Below, one piece after another: positions 24,393 through 36,055 of a stretch of 64,000 bases of DNA. The notes under the pieces are model-generated. The model was not told where the DNA came from, made no database searches, and saw only the letters and a program-made list of their open reading frames with translations. The stretch comes from Flaccisagitta enflata (Eukaryota > Chaetognatha > Sagittoidea > Aphragmophora): positions 107,508,001-107,572,000 of the forward strand of contig OZ231126.1 of assembly GCA_965153355.1 (NCBI GenBank). The letters are read 5' to 3'. Positions within the stretch are counted from its first letter, which is position 1, and every line of letters starts with the position of its first letter. The position numbers and the translations under genes are program-made.

Positions 24393-24478
<86 letters not shown>
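24298..24478. repeat. (TGTC)n then (CT)n microsatellite
   Basis: Tetranucleotide array followed by about 80 bp of CT. Confidence 0.95.
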
Positions 24479-24692
24479 ACTGCGAGTCGACTTTTTTTGA
24501 CCAGTCAAAATATCGGGGTGGTCAATTCATGAAGCCTGCATCGAGACAGTCACACTCAGGGTTCGAGTGCAGACAAAATCATTTTCATTCAGTCACCCTT
24601 TCTCCTCGATTGTCATTTCTGCCTTTCTCTCCGTCTTGGCATATCTTTTCTGTTTAATTTCAACCTTGGCAATTCTCGTTTAAAGACTAAAA

Positions 24693-25640
24693 ATGGAATT
24701 CCAAAAAATCATCTCGGGTCGAAACAAAGTTCAAATATTGGACAAGGGCTTTAGAATGCAACGAAATCAAGGCCCACGGGGACCACATAATTTGACATAC
24801 TTTAATTGTACCGAACCAAATTGCAAAGCAAAGCTCACAACAGAAGGTCTCCTTGACGGCGAACTGAAGTTACGATATCATCACGTGGATCAGCATAATC
24901 ATCCACCAGACCCGTCAGCAAACATAGTGAAAGCTTCACTCTCCGAATTTCGGGCTAGAGTAAAGTCAAATCCAGAATGCTCCGCCAAAAACGTATTTGA
25001 TGAAATAGCAAACGAAGCGCTTGATTCTGTCTCCACACCGAACAAACTTGATTTGGCAAAAAAACTACCCACTTACAGAACAGGGAAGCATAAGCAATTA
25101 AAAAATGTTCTACTGAAAAAAAAAGTTCATCACAACAATCTTTTATATAAAAAAGATAATCCCATTAAACATTATCTTGATATTTGTTTTCGTAATCATT
25201 TATTTATTAGGCAATAACTAATAGTTATGTATATTATTAGTCGCGGACACGTGACTCTACACCTTGCCGTGTCGGTTGGTCGGTCTGTCGGTCCGTCACA
25301 TTTTTGAATTCCGATTTACGAGCGGTTTTCGCCATGTATTGCTTATGGTTTTCTGTAAAGTGAAAGATCAAGCGTATCGCCAGCGCCGACAAGAACGTCC
25401 AAATGAACCACGGACCATCGAAGATGTCGACCTAGAAAAATATCCAGATTTGATCGTTGATAAGCGCGGTGACAAACTATGTCATGGACCGACCAAATCT
25501 GGCAGCGTTATTGTGATGTCGAAGGTGCAAGCTACCATCGGGGGACGAGCGACTTCAGCAATGGTCGACTGTACGTTCTCAATAACTTGCCCACCCTGGA
25601 TTTGCCGCTGGCGTTTAATTTCGACAAAAAAAAATCAATG
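24693..25640 (+). pseudogene. FLYWCH/MULE-type zinc-finger fragment, interrupted
   Basis: The first block (24693-25075) encodes a Cys-x4-Cys motif (Asn-Cys-Thr-Glu-Pro-Asn-Cys-Lys-Ala), followed about 30 residues later by His-Asn-His-Pro-Pro. That is the FLYWCH/WRKY-GCM1 layout of Mutator-like transposons and domesticated relatives. The second block (25364-25580) continues with Arg-Gln-Arg-Arg, an Asp-rich linker and a segment resembling the region before a MULE transposase core (Met-Val-Asp-Cys-Thr-Phe near the end). Between them lie AT-rich sequence and an HINE-like insertion (25236-25345). No consensus GT-AG pair joins the blocks, so I read it as a broken element rather than a spliced gene. 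The catalytic region is absent. Confidence 0.5.
25236..25345 (-). mobile_element. HINE-like element, family H, truncated copy 2
   Basis: The 3' half only: TTAGTCGCGGACACGTGACTCTACACC, then GGTTGGTCGG-type array, then CATTTTTGAATTCCG. It breaks off in GCGGTTTTCGCC without the GCCTTGTT end. Confidence 0.7.
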
Positions 25641-26157
25641 TCGTCTTACATAGACAGTCTAAGTAAAACGACATGGTTAAAAAAAATGTCTTTTAATACC
25701 GACTGTCGGGATTACAAGGACCCACCATAGATATAAATCCAAAAATCGTCCTGGCGGTTCCTAGGATGCAAAGTGTGCTGTAGTTTAAAATGTTTTGATA
25801 TTTCACTTTTAGTATTTGTTTTTTCTCATTCTTCTGTAAAAATGTGTTAAGGATGTGAAGTTGCACGCACAAACTCACTTTTGGAAACTTCCAATCACGA
25901 ACTTGTGCAATAACTGCGTTATACAAATTAGGGCAAATAAAACATGGTTTTCAATTTCATGTATCAAGATCCGCGCGTGATGCGTCCACGTATGCATCGT
26001 CATGAGAGGATCGACACATTCTGTTTGTCCATCCATCCGTTGCTTCGTCACTCCATCCATCAGTTTGTCGTCTGGGACCTATTTTTCCGTTAAACAAGTA
26101 ACACGAGCCTGTAATGTCGCTGCAGACCGGGGCGGGGTAGCAGCGACGGAAATGCGA
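25641..26157. other. No gene seen; tetranucleotide-bearing repeat remnants
   Basis: 26010-26150 holds TCCATCCATCCG-type sequence and a GTCGCTGCAGACC ... GCAGCGAC inverted pair, probably degraded structured elements. Confidence 0.4.
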
Positions 26158-26159
26158 GT

Positions 26160-26335
26160 TTTTTTGTTGCATGCACGCGACTCTATAACTCGCTATGTCC
26201 GTTGGTCTGTCCGTCGGTCCCCATTAGCTTTTTTTTCGGCGTTTATGAGCGTCTTTTGCGTTACTACTCCTGCCCAAATGCCTTTTTGATAACTGCCCCT
26301 TCCAACCCGCACGTGACTTTGGTAGCTGTATTTAT
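26160..26335 (-). mobile_element. HINE-like element, family A, degraded copy 2
   Basis: TGCATGCACGCGACTCTATAA at the left, GTCCGTTGGTCTGTCCGTCGG inside, and CAACCCGCACGTGACTTTGGTAGCTGTATT at the right match family A with substitutions. Confidence 0.65.
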
Positions 26336-26799
26336 GGCGTTTTTATTTTTTAAGTCGATCGACATAGTAGAAACGTAACATAAGTTAAGTTTCATGTAGC
26401 TCACAAGAAAAATACTGTGTCGGAATGGACTACCTTGACTCCTTGCACACTCAAGCAATGACAAGGGCATGAAAATGTTCCAGTACAAGGAATAATTGTT
26501 ATTTATACCTATTTTCATCATGAGGTATATTTTTTTTGAAAAAAATTGTCCAAATAATTTCAGAGTTGTTGAAGCTTTAAACAAAAGGTTGTTGAGGCCT
26601 AACCAGGCAGCGGCGAGTTAAGGCGAGCTACACTTAAAATCTCCAAACCATGTAAATTTCAAATCTGTTTTCATTCTATCTCTACGACCACGCGCCTTGA
26701 CACGATGAGCAAAAGAAACTGCATGTTAACTATATAGAAAGTAAAAGAAGATCGCAGATGACTTTTAATTTCAAGGGGAAAAGTGACTGTGGTGGGTAG

Positions 26800-27125
26800 A
26801 GTGGTCTCTACGTCACCTAATTTTCTCGCTTTTTACAGCATCAAATGGGGACTTCTATCACATCTACTGAGCATAAGTCTCAAAGCTTTTTGCTCTAAAA
26901 GACACTGAAAACTGTCCGGAATAAAATCTTGAGATGGAGGAAATGGTTGAAAATGATAACATTTTCTTGAAAGTCAGTATGGAATTGCTATAGTATTTCT
27001 CTTGCACATTACTGCTTAACGAAGTGAAAACATCAAGAATAGCGTCATAACTAATCAAAAGTTCCACAGGTGTGTGCCAGTGGGCAGGGGCAGTCAGGGA
27101 GAAGATGATGAAGGCAATTGGGCAG
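26800..27125 (+). repeat. Dispersed repeat I, copy 1
   Basis: Matches 29320-29695 in inverted orientation. Shared landmarks are ACTGTCCGGAATAA, CATTTTCTTGAAAGTCA-type sequence, and the end GTGCCAGTGGGCAGGGGCAG. Confidence 0.7.
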
Positions 27126-27403
27126 GAGCTGCTAGAAAAAAAAATCTCAGAGATTAATGAGGAACACGTACACAGCCAAGCTTATGGATGTACCTACAAA
27201 ACCTATAGAATTTTGAGCATATTACTGAATATAGCTGTTAGTCAATGTGCGAGGCCAAGGCTTTTGCTGTAAAAGAAAAGTGGTTCCACTGGTTTGAAAA
27301 TTCATCTTTCTTTTTTCTGGTTTGTCCGCTGAATCGTTGTGTAGAACAAATACAAACAATCCAAGCATTGAAAATAAAATGATTTTTTTACACTTGATAA
27401 TAC

Positions 27404-27404
27404 G

Positions 27405-27470
<66 letters not shown>
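27404..27470. repeat. (TTG)n microsatellite
   Basis: About 22 uninterrupted trinucleotides. Confidence 0.97.
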
Positions 27471-27575
27471 CAGTTATGAGCATATATAGCAGATATAGCA
27501 GATATTCTTTTTTACCGATCGCTTCATTAACGGAACCGCGCGGATTGATACAACAAATTGGTTTCCCTTCAATTT

Positions 27576-27774
27576 AACAAGGCCGTATACACGGCTACCG
27601 AAGTCGTAAGCGGGTGGGCAGGGGCAGTGATAAAAAGTTTTTTAAGTCATTGGGCAGAGCAATAATACAAAAAACGTCCATAAACGCGAAAAAAAAGCTA
27701 ACAGAGACAGACGGACGGACCGACCAACCAACCAACATAGCGGGTCATAGAGTCGCGTAGCACGCGACTAAAAA
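27576..27774 (+). mobile_element. HINE-like element, family A, copy 3
   Basis: A 199-bp copy: AACAAGGCCGTATACACGGC at the 5' end (hairpin GCCGT/ACGGC), X AGTCGTAAG (mutated), GACC/AACC array at 27714-27736, CATAGAG, then AGTCGCGTAGCACGCGACTAAAAA. Confidence 0.85.
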
Positions 27775-28455
27775 TACCTTTACCATACTCGTGCGAAAAC
27801 CTGAAGTTACTGGGTATGGATCCGAAGATTTGATAGAGATAGTTTTCGGTGATAATGGCCAACGCACTGGCAGACACCGAAGTGGAATGAATAGATAAAT
27901 AACAAGTGAATGAATAAAAACATGCCCGACCTGAGTCACTAAGTAGAGTGAGGGCGCCTAACTTAGCCGTTTCTAATCACAGACAACCACATTTTTAGCG
28001 GGTCACTTGGTCGCTTCCTATGTTTGCTTGCTGGCACTGTTCACTTCGCTCACTTGCTCAACAGTACTTTGCAATGATTTGCTCGTTTGCTCCGATCCAA
28101 AGCTCGTTACATACTGTGTTCACTCCCTCATGGGACCGTTGAAATTCCTGAATGTGTTCACGCTGTAAATACATGAAATGGGAACAAACGCGTTTTTGGT
28201 TGTCCCTAGAAACACATCCCAAATCTCATGTTGGCGACAATGACTTCAGCAAAGTAGGAAAAAGAGCGAGAGCGAGATAGTCAAGTGTGACCTTCCTGCC
28301 GTTGAAAAGTGCCAACTGCCGATAAATGCTCTTTGAGAACAAGCGTAACACTGATCGACCAATGGACTAAGACAGATAGACCCTCTTATCAAGATGCAAT
28401 CCTGATGGGCGCATCTAAATATGAGTATTTGGTTGCTTACCAGATAAACTAAATA
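27775..28455. other. No gene seen
   Basis: Unique-looking sequence of moderate GC with short ORFs only. Confidence 0.5.
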
Positions 28456-28959
28456 AGAATAGTCGCAAAAGCGTTAGGTGGTCAGCGGTACCCGTGCCCT
28501 GCCTTAGTAGGTTGTGGTTGAAGTTGAGGGGGGAGCAGGGCAGCGGCCCCGAAGGGGTCGATGACCTATTCTTTTACACATGGGAATTTTCTCCTCCTCT
28601 TCCTTCTCCTACTCCCCCCCCCACCTCCAGACCCATATCTCAGCCTAGAAGCCCATATCCCAGCGTCAACGCCCAAATCCCAGTCTTGAGGCTCAAATCT
28701 CTCGAAGCCCCAATTTGGGCCTCAAAGGAAGGATTTTGGCTATAAGATGGGATTTGGGCCTTGAGGTTGGGATTTGGACCTCAAGACTGGGATTTGGGCC
28801 ACGAGCCTGGGATGTGGGCTTTTAGGCTGAGATATGGGCCTGGAGGTGGGGGGGGGGGGGTTATGGAGAAGGAGGAGGAGAAGGAGAAGGGAGAGGAGGA
28901 GAAAATTCCCCTGTGTGAAAGCATAGGTCATCAACCCCTTCGGGGCCGCTGCCCAAAAA
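28456..28959 (+). mobile_element. G-family element, copy 3
   Basis: Starts AATAGTCGCAAAAGCGTTAG, has the GGGCAGCGGCCCC X arm near 28538, inverted arrays of GGCCCAAATCCCAGCCTCAA-type units, and ends CGGGGCCGCTGCCCAAAAA. It interrupts a family C element. Confidence 0.85.
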
Positions 28960-29138
28960 GGAGTGTTTGTATGTTTGTGTATGAGATGGGAGTTGGGTTG
29001 TAGATTGGGGTTGGATGCCCCTGCCCACCCGTCTGCAACAATATTGTGAGTATTGTGACCTCGCGTCACCTGCTTTTGTTTTCATAGTCATTCTAAATGA
29101 AAGTCTTGCACGCGACTTATAGGTGTTGGCCTAGTTTT
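28960..29138 (-). mobile_element. HINE-like element, family C, 5' part
   Basis: On the minus strand: CTAGGCCAACACCTATAAGTCGCGTGC, later GTGACGCGAGGTCACAATA, then GTTGCAGACGGGTGGGCAGG. The 3' half is not found beyond the inserted G-family element. Confidence 0.65.
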
Positions 29139-29319
29139 TTTTTTTTTTTTTTTTTTTTGCAATTAAGTGCTAGGAGCTAGGAGCAAAAGTTTGGGCCTCG
29201 TACCATGTCTAACTGTTATGATCAGTGATACACACAAAACTGAATAGGTTAGATGGTCCGTCCGTAAGCTTGGCCACCTGAATCAGTAACTCATTTTTTC
29301 TCTTAATCTGAGGTTTTTT

Positions 29320-29695
29320 TCCCTGAAGCTCCTGCCAAATGCTTTTTATCACCTTCTTCCTCGCTGCCCCTGCCTACTGGCACAGACCTGTTTTTTTTTT
29401 TTTGATTAGTGGAAACGCCATTCTTGATGTTTTACCTTTGTTCAATGGTATTGAACACAAGTGATAGTAAAGCAATTCCATATTGACTTTTAAGAAAAGG
29501 GTAACATTTACAACCATTTCCTTCATCCTTAGATCTTATTCCGGACAGTTTCCTGGGTCTCCTAGAGGCAAAAGATTTGAGAGTTATGCTCAGTGGACAT
29601 AATGGAAGTCCCCATTCGATGCCGTAGAGGACGAGAAAATCAGGTCAAGTAGGGACCACTCTAGTGGTGGGTCAAAAACATGACAGAGAGGTAAA
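29320..29695 (-). repeat. Dispersed repeat I, copy 2 (inverted)
   Basis: Reverse complement of 26800-27125 with roughly a quarter of positions changed. TTATTCCGGACAGT and CTGCCCCTGCCTACTGGCAC anchor the match. Confidence 0.7.
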
Positions 29696-29961
29696 GAGAT
29701 ATGCTCATCAATTGTTGTTTATTGTTTTGCAGCTATTAATTAAATCCTATGAAGTGATACATCAAAAGAAAGCTAAAACCATTCTCCGGCTTAATATGAT
29801 ACAATATGTAAGCTTTGAATAAAAATGTTAAATAGATTTACATTACTAGACATAGACCGGAAGACCAACAATAGAACAACGAAAGAAAAGACGAAGCTTC
29901 TTTAGTTGTATATCCGCTACTAAAAACAAGCGAAGTCCTCAGTAAAAAGAAACGGAAGAAA

Positions 29962-30525
29962 AAACAAGGCCGGATACACAGGCCAAGACGGTGCGCCGGG
30001 CTCTATCAGACTGGTCCCGAGCTCTATCAGGCCTATCCCGATCTCTATCAGACCTATCCCGAGCTCTATCAGACCTATCCCAAGCTCTATCAGACCTATC
30101 AACAGCTCTATCAGACCTATCCCTAGCTCTATCAGACCTATCCCCAGACCTATCCTACCTATCACCAGCTGTAACAGACCTATCTGTAGCTGATTATTCT
30201 AGTGAATGAAAATGAAAATGAAAATCGATGATGAACAAAATGATTTTTCGATTGATTTCAAACATTTTTAGCGTTTTTTCATTTGAGCGTGACCAACGGA
30301 TGGACAGACGAACGGATCCTTTTATAGAGGTGCCATGGCGCATCTGGGAATCTTCCTAGCATATTTCTGAATCATTTCCAGTGATTTTTGTTTCTTTTCG
30401 AGATTTTCAACTCAAGCGTGACCGACCAACCAACCAACCAACCAACCAACCAACCAACCAACCAACCAACCAACCAACCAACCGACAGGCAGAGCCTTTT
30501 ATAGAGGTGCTATGGCGCACCTAGA
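29962..30525 (+). mobile_element. HINE-like element, family E, copy 1 (dimeric 3' end)
   Basis: The 5' end is AACAAGGCCGGATACAC with X GGTGCGCC (29990-29997). A 21-bp array (GACCTATCCCGAGCTCTATCA) fills 30000-30190. Two successive 3' hairpins follow, each after TTTTATAGAG: one with arm GGCGCATCT (30337-30345), one with GGCGCACCT (30514-30522). A (CCAA)n array of about 60 bp (30424-30483) lies between them. X pairs perfectly over 8 bp with the last arm. Confidence 0.8.
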
Positions 30526-30628
30526 AATATTGTAAGATGAAAAGTAAGGGAAAACTATCGAACAATTCAACAAATAAACAGAAAAAAAAAATGAATGAAT
30601 AAACAAACAAATGGAACGAGCGGTCAAA

Positions 30629-30773
30629 CAAACAAGGCCAAGTAGGCCAATTTGGTGCGACGTGTGGATCATCGAACAAATGCGTTACCAACAGACCGAC
30701 CGACCGACCGACCGACCGACCGACCGACCAGCGGACAGAGCCAGTTATAGAGGTGCTTTGTCGCACCTAAAAA
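30629..30773 (+). mobile_element. HINE-like element, family D, copy 1
   Basis: 145 bp: AAACAAGGCCAAGTAGGCC (hairpin), X GGTGCGAC (30654-30661), (GACC)n at 30690-30727, AGTTATAGAG, then AGGTGCTTTGTCGCACCTAAAAA. X' GTCGCACC (30760-30767) is a perfect complement of X. Confidence 0.9.
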
Positions 30774-31290
30774 GATGGAATAAAATTGATTCCTCTTTAC
30801 GTTTACCTTACTTCGTACACCAAGCTTCCTCACGTAGTCTGCGTAGAGGATGTTTGCAAAAGGCTCGCATTAAAAAAGTCTGATTAGAAAAACTTCTTGG
30901 CGGAGATCTTGGGGAAAAAGTTGTGTACCGCATTGCAAGAAACGGAAAAGAAATTCTGCTCAATTTTTTAAAAACTTTTTTTTTTTCATTTTGTGAACAA
31001 TGGAGATACAAGGAGTTGAAGGTCGTGCGAGGTCTCAATCTTTCACTAGTGGCCACTCAAGTATTTTTGCCAACTTACATAAAGATACATCAAGGTTTGC
31101 AATATGACCTACCCTAATGTTACGTATATATATAAACATCTAACTAAATACTCTTTGAGATGCTTTGAGCTCTTTTCTTCTGTCTTTCCGTTCATCTATC
31201 TGTCCTTTCATAAATTTGACATGACTAGTGCCAAAGTCAATACACGCAGAGATACATTGTCGCCCGGTCGTGCGTGTTGTTGTGATAGTT
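30774..31290. other. No gene recognised
   Basis: 30790-31060 has a mildly coding-looking frame (Arg-Ile-Ala-Arg-Asn-Gly-Lys-Glu) broken by stops. I cannot assign it. Confidence 0.35.
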
Positions 31291-31291
31291 A

Positions 31292-31495
31292 AAACAAAGC
31301 CGGATACACGGCTACCCCAGTCGCGTGCGGGTGGGCAGGAGCTGTTTTTGAGGTCACTTGATCATTACGGCAGGAGCAGTGAGGTAAAAGACCGCAAAAA
31401 AAAAAAAAGTAAAGTGTGATGGACGGACCGACGGACCGACGGACCGACGGACCAAAAAAGCGGGGTGTAGAGTCGCGTAGCACGCGACTAAAAAA
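31292..31495 (+). mobile_element. HINE-like element, family A, copy 4 (best complete copy)
   Basis: 5' AAAACAAAGCCGGATACACGGC, X AGTCGCGTG (31319-31327), GGGTGGGCAGGAGC box, (GGACCGAC)n at 31420-31453, then GTAGAGTCGCGTAGCACGCGACTAAAAA. X' CACGCGACT (31481-31489) is a perfect complement of X. Confidence 0.9.
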
Positions 31496-31652
31496 GTTAA
31501 GTTCATTATAAGTAAAATTCTTTCTATTTGTTAGGAAACTGTTTGCAGAGATAGGGGAAGTAACTGCTGTGATGAAGAAGTCTGTAAATGTAGGCTAGTG
31601 TCGACAGAAAACTGGGAACAAAAATGTTTGAGTCAGGCCTGCTGTTTTTCAC

Positions 31653-32208
<556 letters not shown>

Positions 32209-32383
32209 TATGAACGTGCATGACTTCAGCACCGGTACTACAATAGTATATTATTCTTATGTGATGTAAACATTGCTTAGATTCTGCTTTTACCCTAAAT
32301 CGAAACTCAATCTGAAACAGAAAACGGTATGATGAGAATGTAAGCGGAAATTTGCTTTCAAAACTCGTCATGTATTCACTTGA

Positions 32384-32542
<159 letters not shown>

Positions 32543-32894
32543 ATTGTATCTTTGTTTTGCTGCTTCGGCAATCTAGAACTCAGAATTTTTGTTTTGCCTC
32601 TACATGTGCGTGTCAACGGGTTAATTTAAAACATCTGTTCATAGGTCTGTCCGGGCGGGTGGTTTTTGTCTGGGGTTTACACTAGGGTTAGGTGTTGGGT
32701 TGGATCAGGGATAGGAGTGGGTATACGGTTAGGGGTAGGGTCAGAGGCAGCATCAAGTAAACGCTAGAGGAAACTATTTGGCGACTGGCTTTTCCCCAAC
32801 GGCCCTCATAGTGTAGTCTAATACACAGGACACTTAGGTGCTTTGCATAGCAAAAGTTGGGAGTGTCCCCTCACTCTACCTAGGTAATGCGGAG

Positions 32895-33375
32895 GAGCAA
32901 AAATCATGAAGAAGACCATTTTTTTTTTTAAATTCTTTCATCTTCCGTTTTTAGTCGCGGACGAGCGACTCTATAAGCGGCTTTGTCCGTCCGTTGGTCG
33001 GTTGGTCGGTCCGTGGTGATCGAGTTGGTAAGTGTGAAAACACGCATTCCCGCCCCTGCCCACCCGTCCGCGACTGGTATTGGCCGTGTATCCGGCCTTG
33101 TTGTTTTGGCTTTAAAATTCCCACACAAATCCCAGAAATCAGCAAAATCCTGAGTAGTGTCGTTGCCAAAGAGACAATTATTTGTTTTAGAAAATCATTG
33201 TATTTGTAAGAATAGACTAAAACATCAGAACATAATCTATAAAAGAGCTTTCTAAAAGACTGATTAACAATTTAAAGAAGAGTGCAAATCAGTAAAAGCT
33301 AATTTAAAAAATGTCAGCATATTATTTCATTCCACTACAGTATACAAATTAGGTCCTCAAAACCTAACAGGACAC
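32895..33375. repeat. Paralogous segment, copy with HINE insertion
   Basis: Flanks of the family B element at 32948-33105 match 34615-34930 at roughly three quarters of positions, including CATGAAGA, ATCTTCCGTTTTT, GTTTTGGC and CAGCATATT. Confidence 0.8.
32948..33105 (-). mobile_element. HINE-like element, family B, copy 1 (empty site known)
   Basis: Plus-strand order: TTTTTAGTCGCGGAC, ACTCTATAAG, GTCC/GGTTGGTC array, CCTGCCCACCC, GTCCGCGACT, GGCCGTGTATCCGGCCTTGTT. AGTCGCGGAC (32953-32962) and GTCCGCGACT (33066-33075) are perfect 10-bp complements. Confidence 0.9.
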
Positions 33376-33895
33376 GCTTGGCGCGATCGCGCAATATTTT
33401 TGTCAGTTATATTTTAGCACTAAATCTAAGATTTTCTTTCACAGTATTGCTTTCCTTTGTTGATTCTGAGCGGTGATAACATCAATGCGCTCTCAGAACC
33501 CGGATTTATGGCAGGGAAACATTTTATAGACAACATAGTGAGAAAAAGAAAGGGAAATCATTTTACTGAACACTGAGTGATAAAAATTGTGAGGAGGATC
33601 TGAGAAAAATTCTCAATCTGCTTGTCTGATCTAGTGTCCAGAAAAATTTTTCGATATAAGTTGTATTTTTACCCGCATTTTGATACCTTTCATGCTGTTA
33701 ACCATCCTTATGAGATTTCTATGCAAATTCTCAAGGTAAGTAACAGACCTCTTGATTATGATTTTCTTCCGGGCAGCAGGATTTCTACTAAAACCTTCCG
33801 ACAGACCATCGTGACTAACACCAAACAAATACCAATCAAAAAGTTAGGATACAATGGGGTTTCGCCATCAAAAAACACTTAAGACTTATCCTTGA

Positions 33896-34120
33896 TTCTC
33901 CTTTAATGGGTGTGATGGTAGGTGGATCCGTGATACGTTTCTAGTCGCGTGCAGGTGTGTCTACATGTTGCTCTGTCGGTCCATCCATCTGTCCATACTC
34001 CAATCTGTCTGTCCATTCTATTTTTATATTTTAGACTTTTTTGGGTATTTTGAGGTAAAATAGGTTGTTTCTCAAGTGTAATTGAAGGAGGAGAGGAAGG
34101 AAGGAAGGTAGGAAGGAAGG
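33896..34120. repeat. 225-bp direct duplication, left copy
   Basis: Offset by exactly 438 bp from the copy at 34334-34560, with only a handful of substitutions. Contains TCTAGTCGCGTGCAGGTG, a HINE-like 3' end remnant, and ends in GGAAGGAAGG repeats. Confidence 0.9.
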
Positions 34121-34184
34121 AGGACAACAACGGCAATGCCAAAGACAACAGGGGTAACAATAACTGCGACGACAAAAAAGCTGA

Positions 34185-34215
34185 CAACAACAACAATGAC
34201 AACAACAACAACAAG

Positions 34216-34290
<75 letters not shown>

Positions 34291-34308
34291 TACAACAACA
34301 AACAGGCC
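34185..34308. repeat. (CAA)n microsatellite
   Basis: Lies between the two copies of the 225-bp duplication. Poly-Val, poly-Cys and poly-Leu ORFs on the minus strand are artefacts. Confidence 0.97.
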
Positions 34309-34333
34309 GCTCAAGCGTCATCATGGTCAGCGG

Positions 34334-34560
34334 TTCTCCTTTAATGGGTGTGATGGTAGGTGGATCCGTGATACGTTTCTAGTCGCGTGCAGGTGTGTCT
34401 ACATGTTGCTCTGTCTGTCCATCCATCTGTCCATACTTCAATCTGTCTGTCCATTCCATTTTTATATTTTAGACTTTTTTGGGTAATTTGAGGTAAAATA
34501 GGTTATTTCTCAAGTGTAATTGAAGGAGGGGAGGAAGGAAGGAAGGTAGGAAGTAAGGAG
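34334..34560. repeat. 225-bp direct duplication, right copy
   Basis: See the left copy. The right copy is followed by a longer GGAA array (to about 34590). Confidence 0.9.
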
Positions 34561-34614
34561 GGAAGGAAGGAAGGATGGAAGGAAGGTGTTTATATGTATG
34601 TACTTGTGTGTGTA

Positions 34615-34930
34615 ATTGTAAAACATGAAGATGACTTGTTCCCTTTTTTCAAAATTCCTTTATCTTCCGTTTTTGTTTTGGCCTTAAAGTTTCTTCAGAT
34701 TTCCTAGAATTAAGCAAAATCCTGTGTTGTCTTGTTACAAAAGGAACAATTGTTAGTTTTAGAAAATTGTGATTTTTGTAAAAATAAATCAAAATATCAG
34801 AGCAGGAGTTACGATAGAGCTTGTGAAAAGGCAGAATAATAATCTTATGAAGAGCAAAAATTTGCAAAAGCTAGTTCAAAAAAGATCAGCATATTGTTTT
34901 ATCCCACTGCAATATAGAAATTAGGCTCTC
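34615..34930. repeat. Paralogous segment with the empty insertion site
   Basis: ATCTTCCGTTTTT|GTTTTGGCC at 34662-34683 is the uninterrupted version of the site occupied by the family B element at 32948-33105. Confidence 0.8.
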
Positions 34931-35070
34931 AAAAACAATTTTCTAAATAACGGAAGATGAACGATTTTTGATAAAAGAAAAATGATAAGGGTCCTAAAAT
35001 TGGCCACTCCACATTAGGTAAAGAGGGTGAAAAGAAATAACCAACTTTTGCTATGTGAAGCACCCAACTA

Positions 35071-35477
35071 CTACATGAATTAAAAAAAAGACGCACTTTT
35101 GAATGGCTGATTGCGCCATTGAAAATCAAAAAAACTAATTAAGATCTTAAACCATTTTGAAGCTCTTGAAAAACTCTATCATTTGGCGCCAATCTAGTAT
35201 CTCTATCTTTTTTCGTTTAGAAATGGCATTAGTTTGAGTAAAAATGCCAAATTTGTCTTTGCAGTTCCTTTAAAAAAGATGCAATTCAGCAAAATGGTGT
35301 CTCACTTTAGATAGCTCTAACTCCTAAACCGTTGAAGATACAGATCTGGCATTGGTCTTGAATGAAAGATAATTTGAAAATCTTCAAATTCACTGCCTCT
35401 TAAAAATTTTTTCAACACTTTTTGAGTCAGTTTTATTAGCAAATGAAAAGGTGCGTCTTTTTTTTAAATTCATGTAG
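35071..35477. mobile_element. TA-flanked MITE-like element
   Basis: CTACATGAATTAAAAAAAAG at the left and its near-complement (GTGCGTCTTTTTTTTAAATT, CATGTAG) at the right give inverted ends of about 30 bp. TA lies on both sides (35069-35070, 35478-35479). No ORF; Tc1/mariner-like by target only. Confidence 0.65.
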
Positions 35478-35490
35478 TATCGAAGCTCAT

Positions 35491-35630
<140 letters not shown>

Positions 35631-35939
35631 ATCGAAGATGAAAAAAACGATTACGACAACGATGACATTAGGGACAATGACAATAAGGGCAACAACGACA
35701 AGGACAACAACTGCAAGAACAACGAGGACGCATCTAAAAATGATGGAGGGTGGGTGTATACACATATAGGATGTGACGACTCTCTTATGAATCCATTATG
35801 GAGGCATCATTTTTCGGCTTCATCTCATTCACAAGCATTTGCTTCAACAGGGACCGAAATTGAAAATTTAAAAAGAATGAAGCTGAATACCGTATTTCCT
35901 CTAATTAGCGCCCCCCTTAAAAAATTTTTCACGCTCAAC

Positions 35940-36037
35940 TCGAGCATGACCCAGATGGACGGACCAACGGATGGACTAATGGATGGACTGATGGATGTGA
36001 TACGCCTTGAACAGAGTTGCATATCAGCAACTAAAAT
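35940..36037 (+). mobile_element. 3' end of an HINE-like element
   Basis: GGACGGACC/GGATGGACT array followed by AGAGTTGCATATCAGCAACTAAAA: stem GTTGC/GCAAC and the A-run. The 5' end is not identified. Confidence 0.55.
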
Positions 36038-36055
36038 TCAATCTGATTTGAAATC

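Noticed and set aside
24555-24575. B-box-like GGTTCGAGTGC suggesting a tRNA gene
   Set aside because: No A-box or acceptor-stem pairing upstream.
31292-31495. Canonical Helitron ends (5' TC ... hairpin CTRR 3', A-T target)
   Set aside because: There is a 3' hairpin followed by CTAA, but no 5' TC start and no T directly after CTRR; Helentron/Helitron2-type ends fit better.
31292-31495. tRNA-derived SINE
   Set aside because: No A-box/B-box pair in proper spacing, no long target duplications, and the empty site shows none.
32640-32760. Interstitial telomere (GGGTTAGG-like sequence)
   Set aside because: Only scattered GGTTAGG-like words with no tandem TTAGGG or TTAGGC array.
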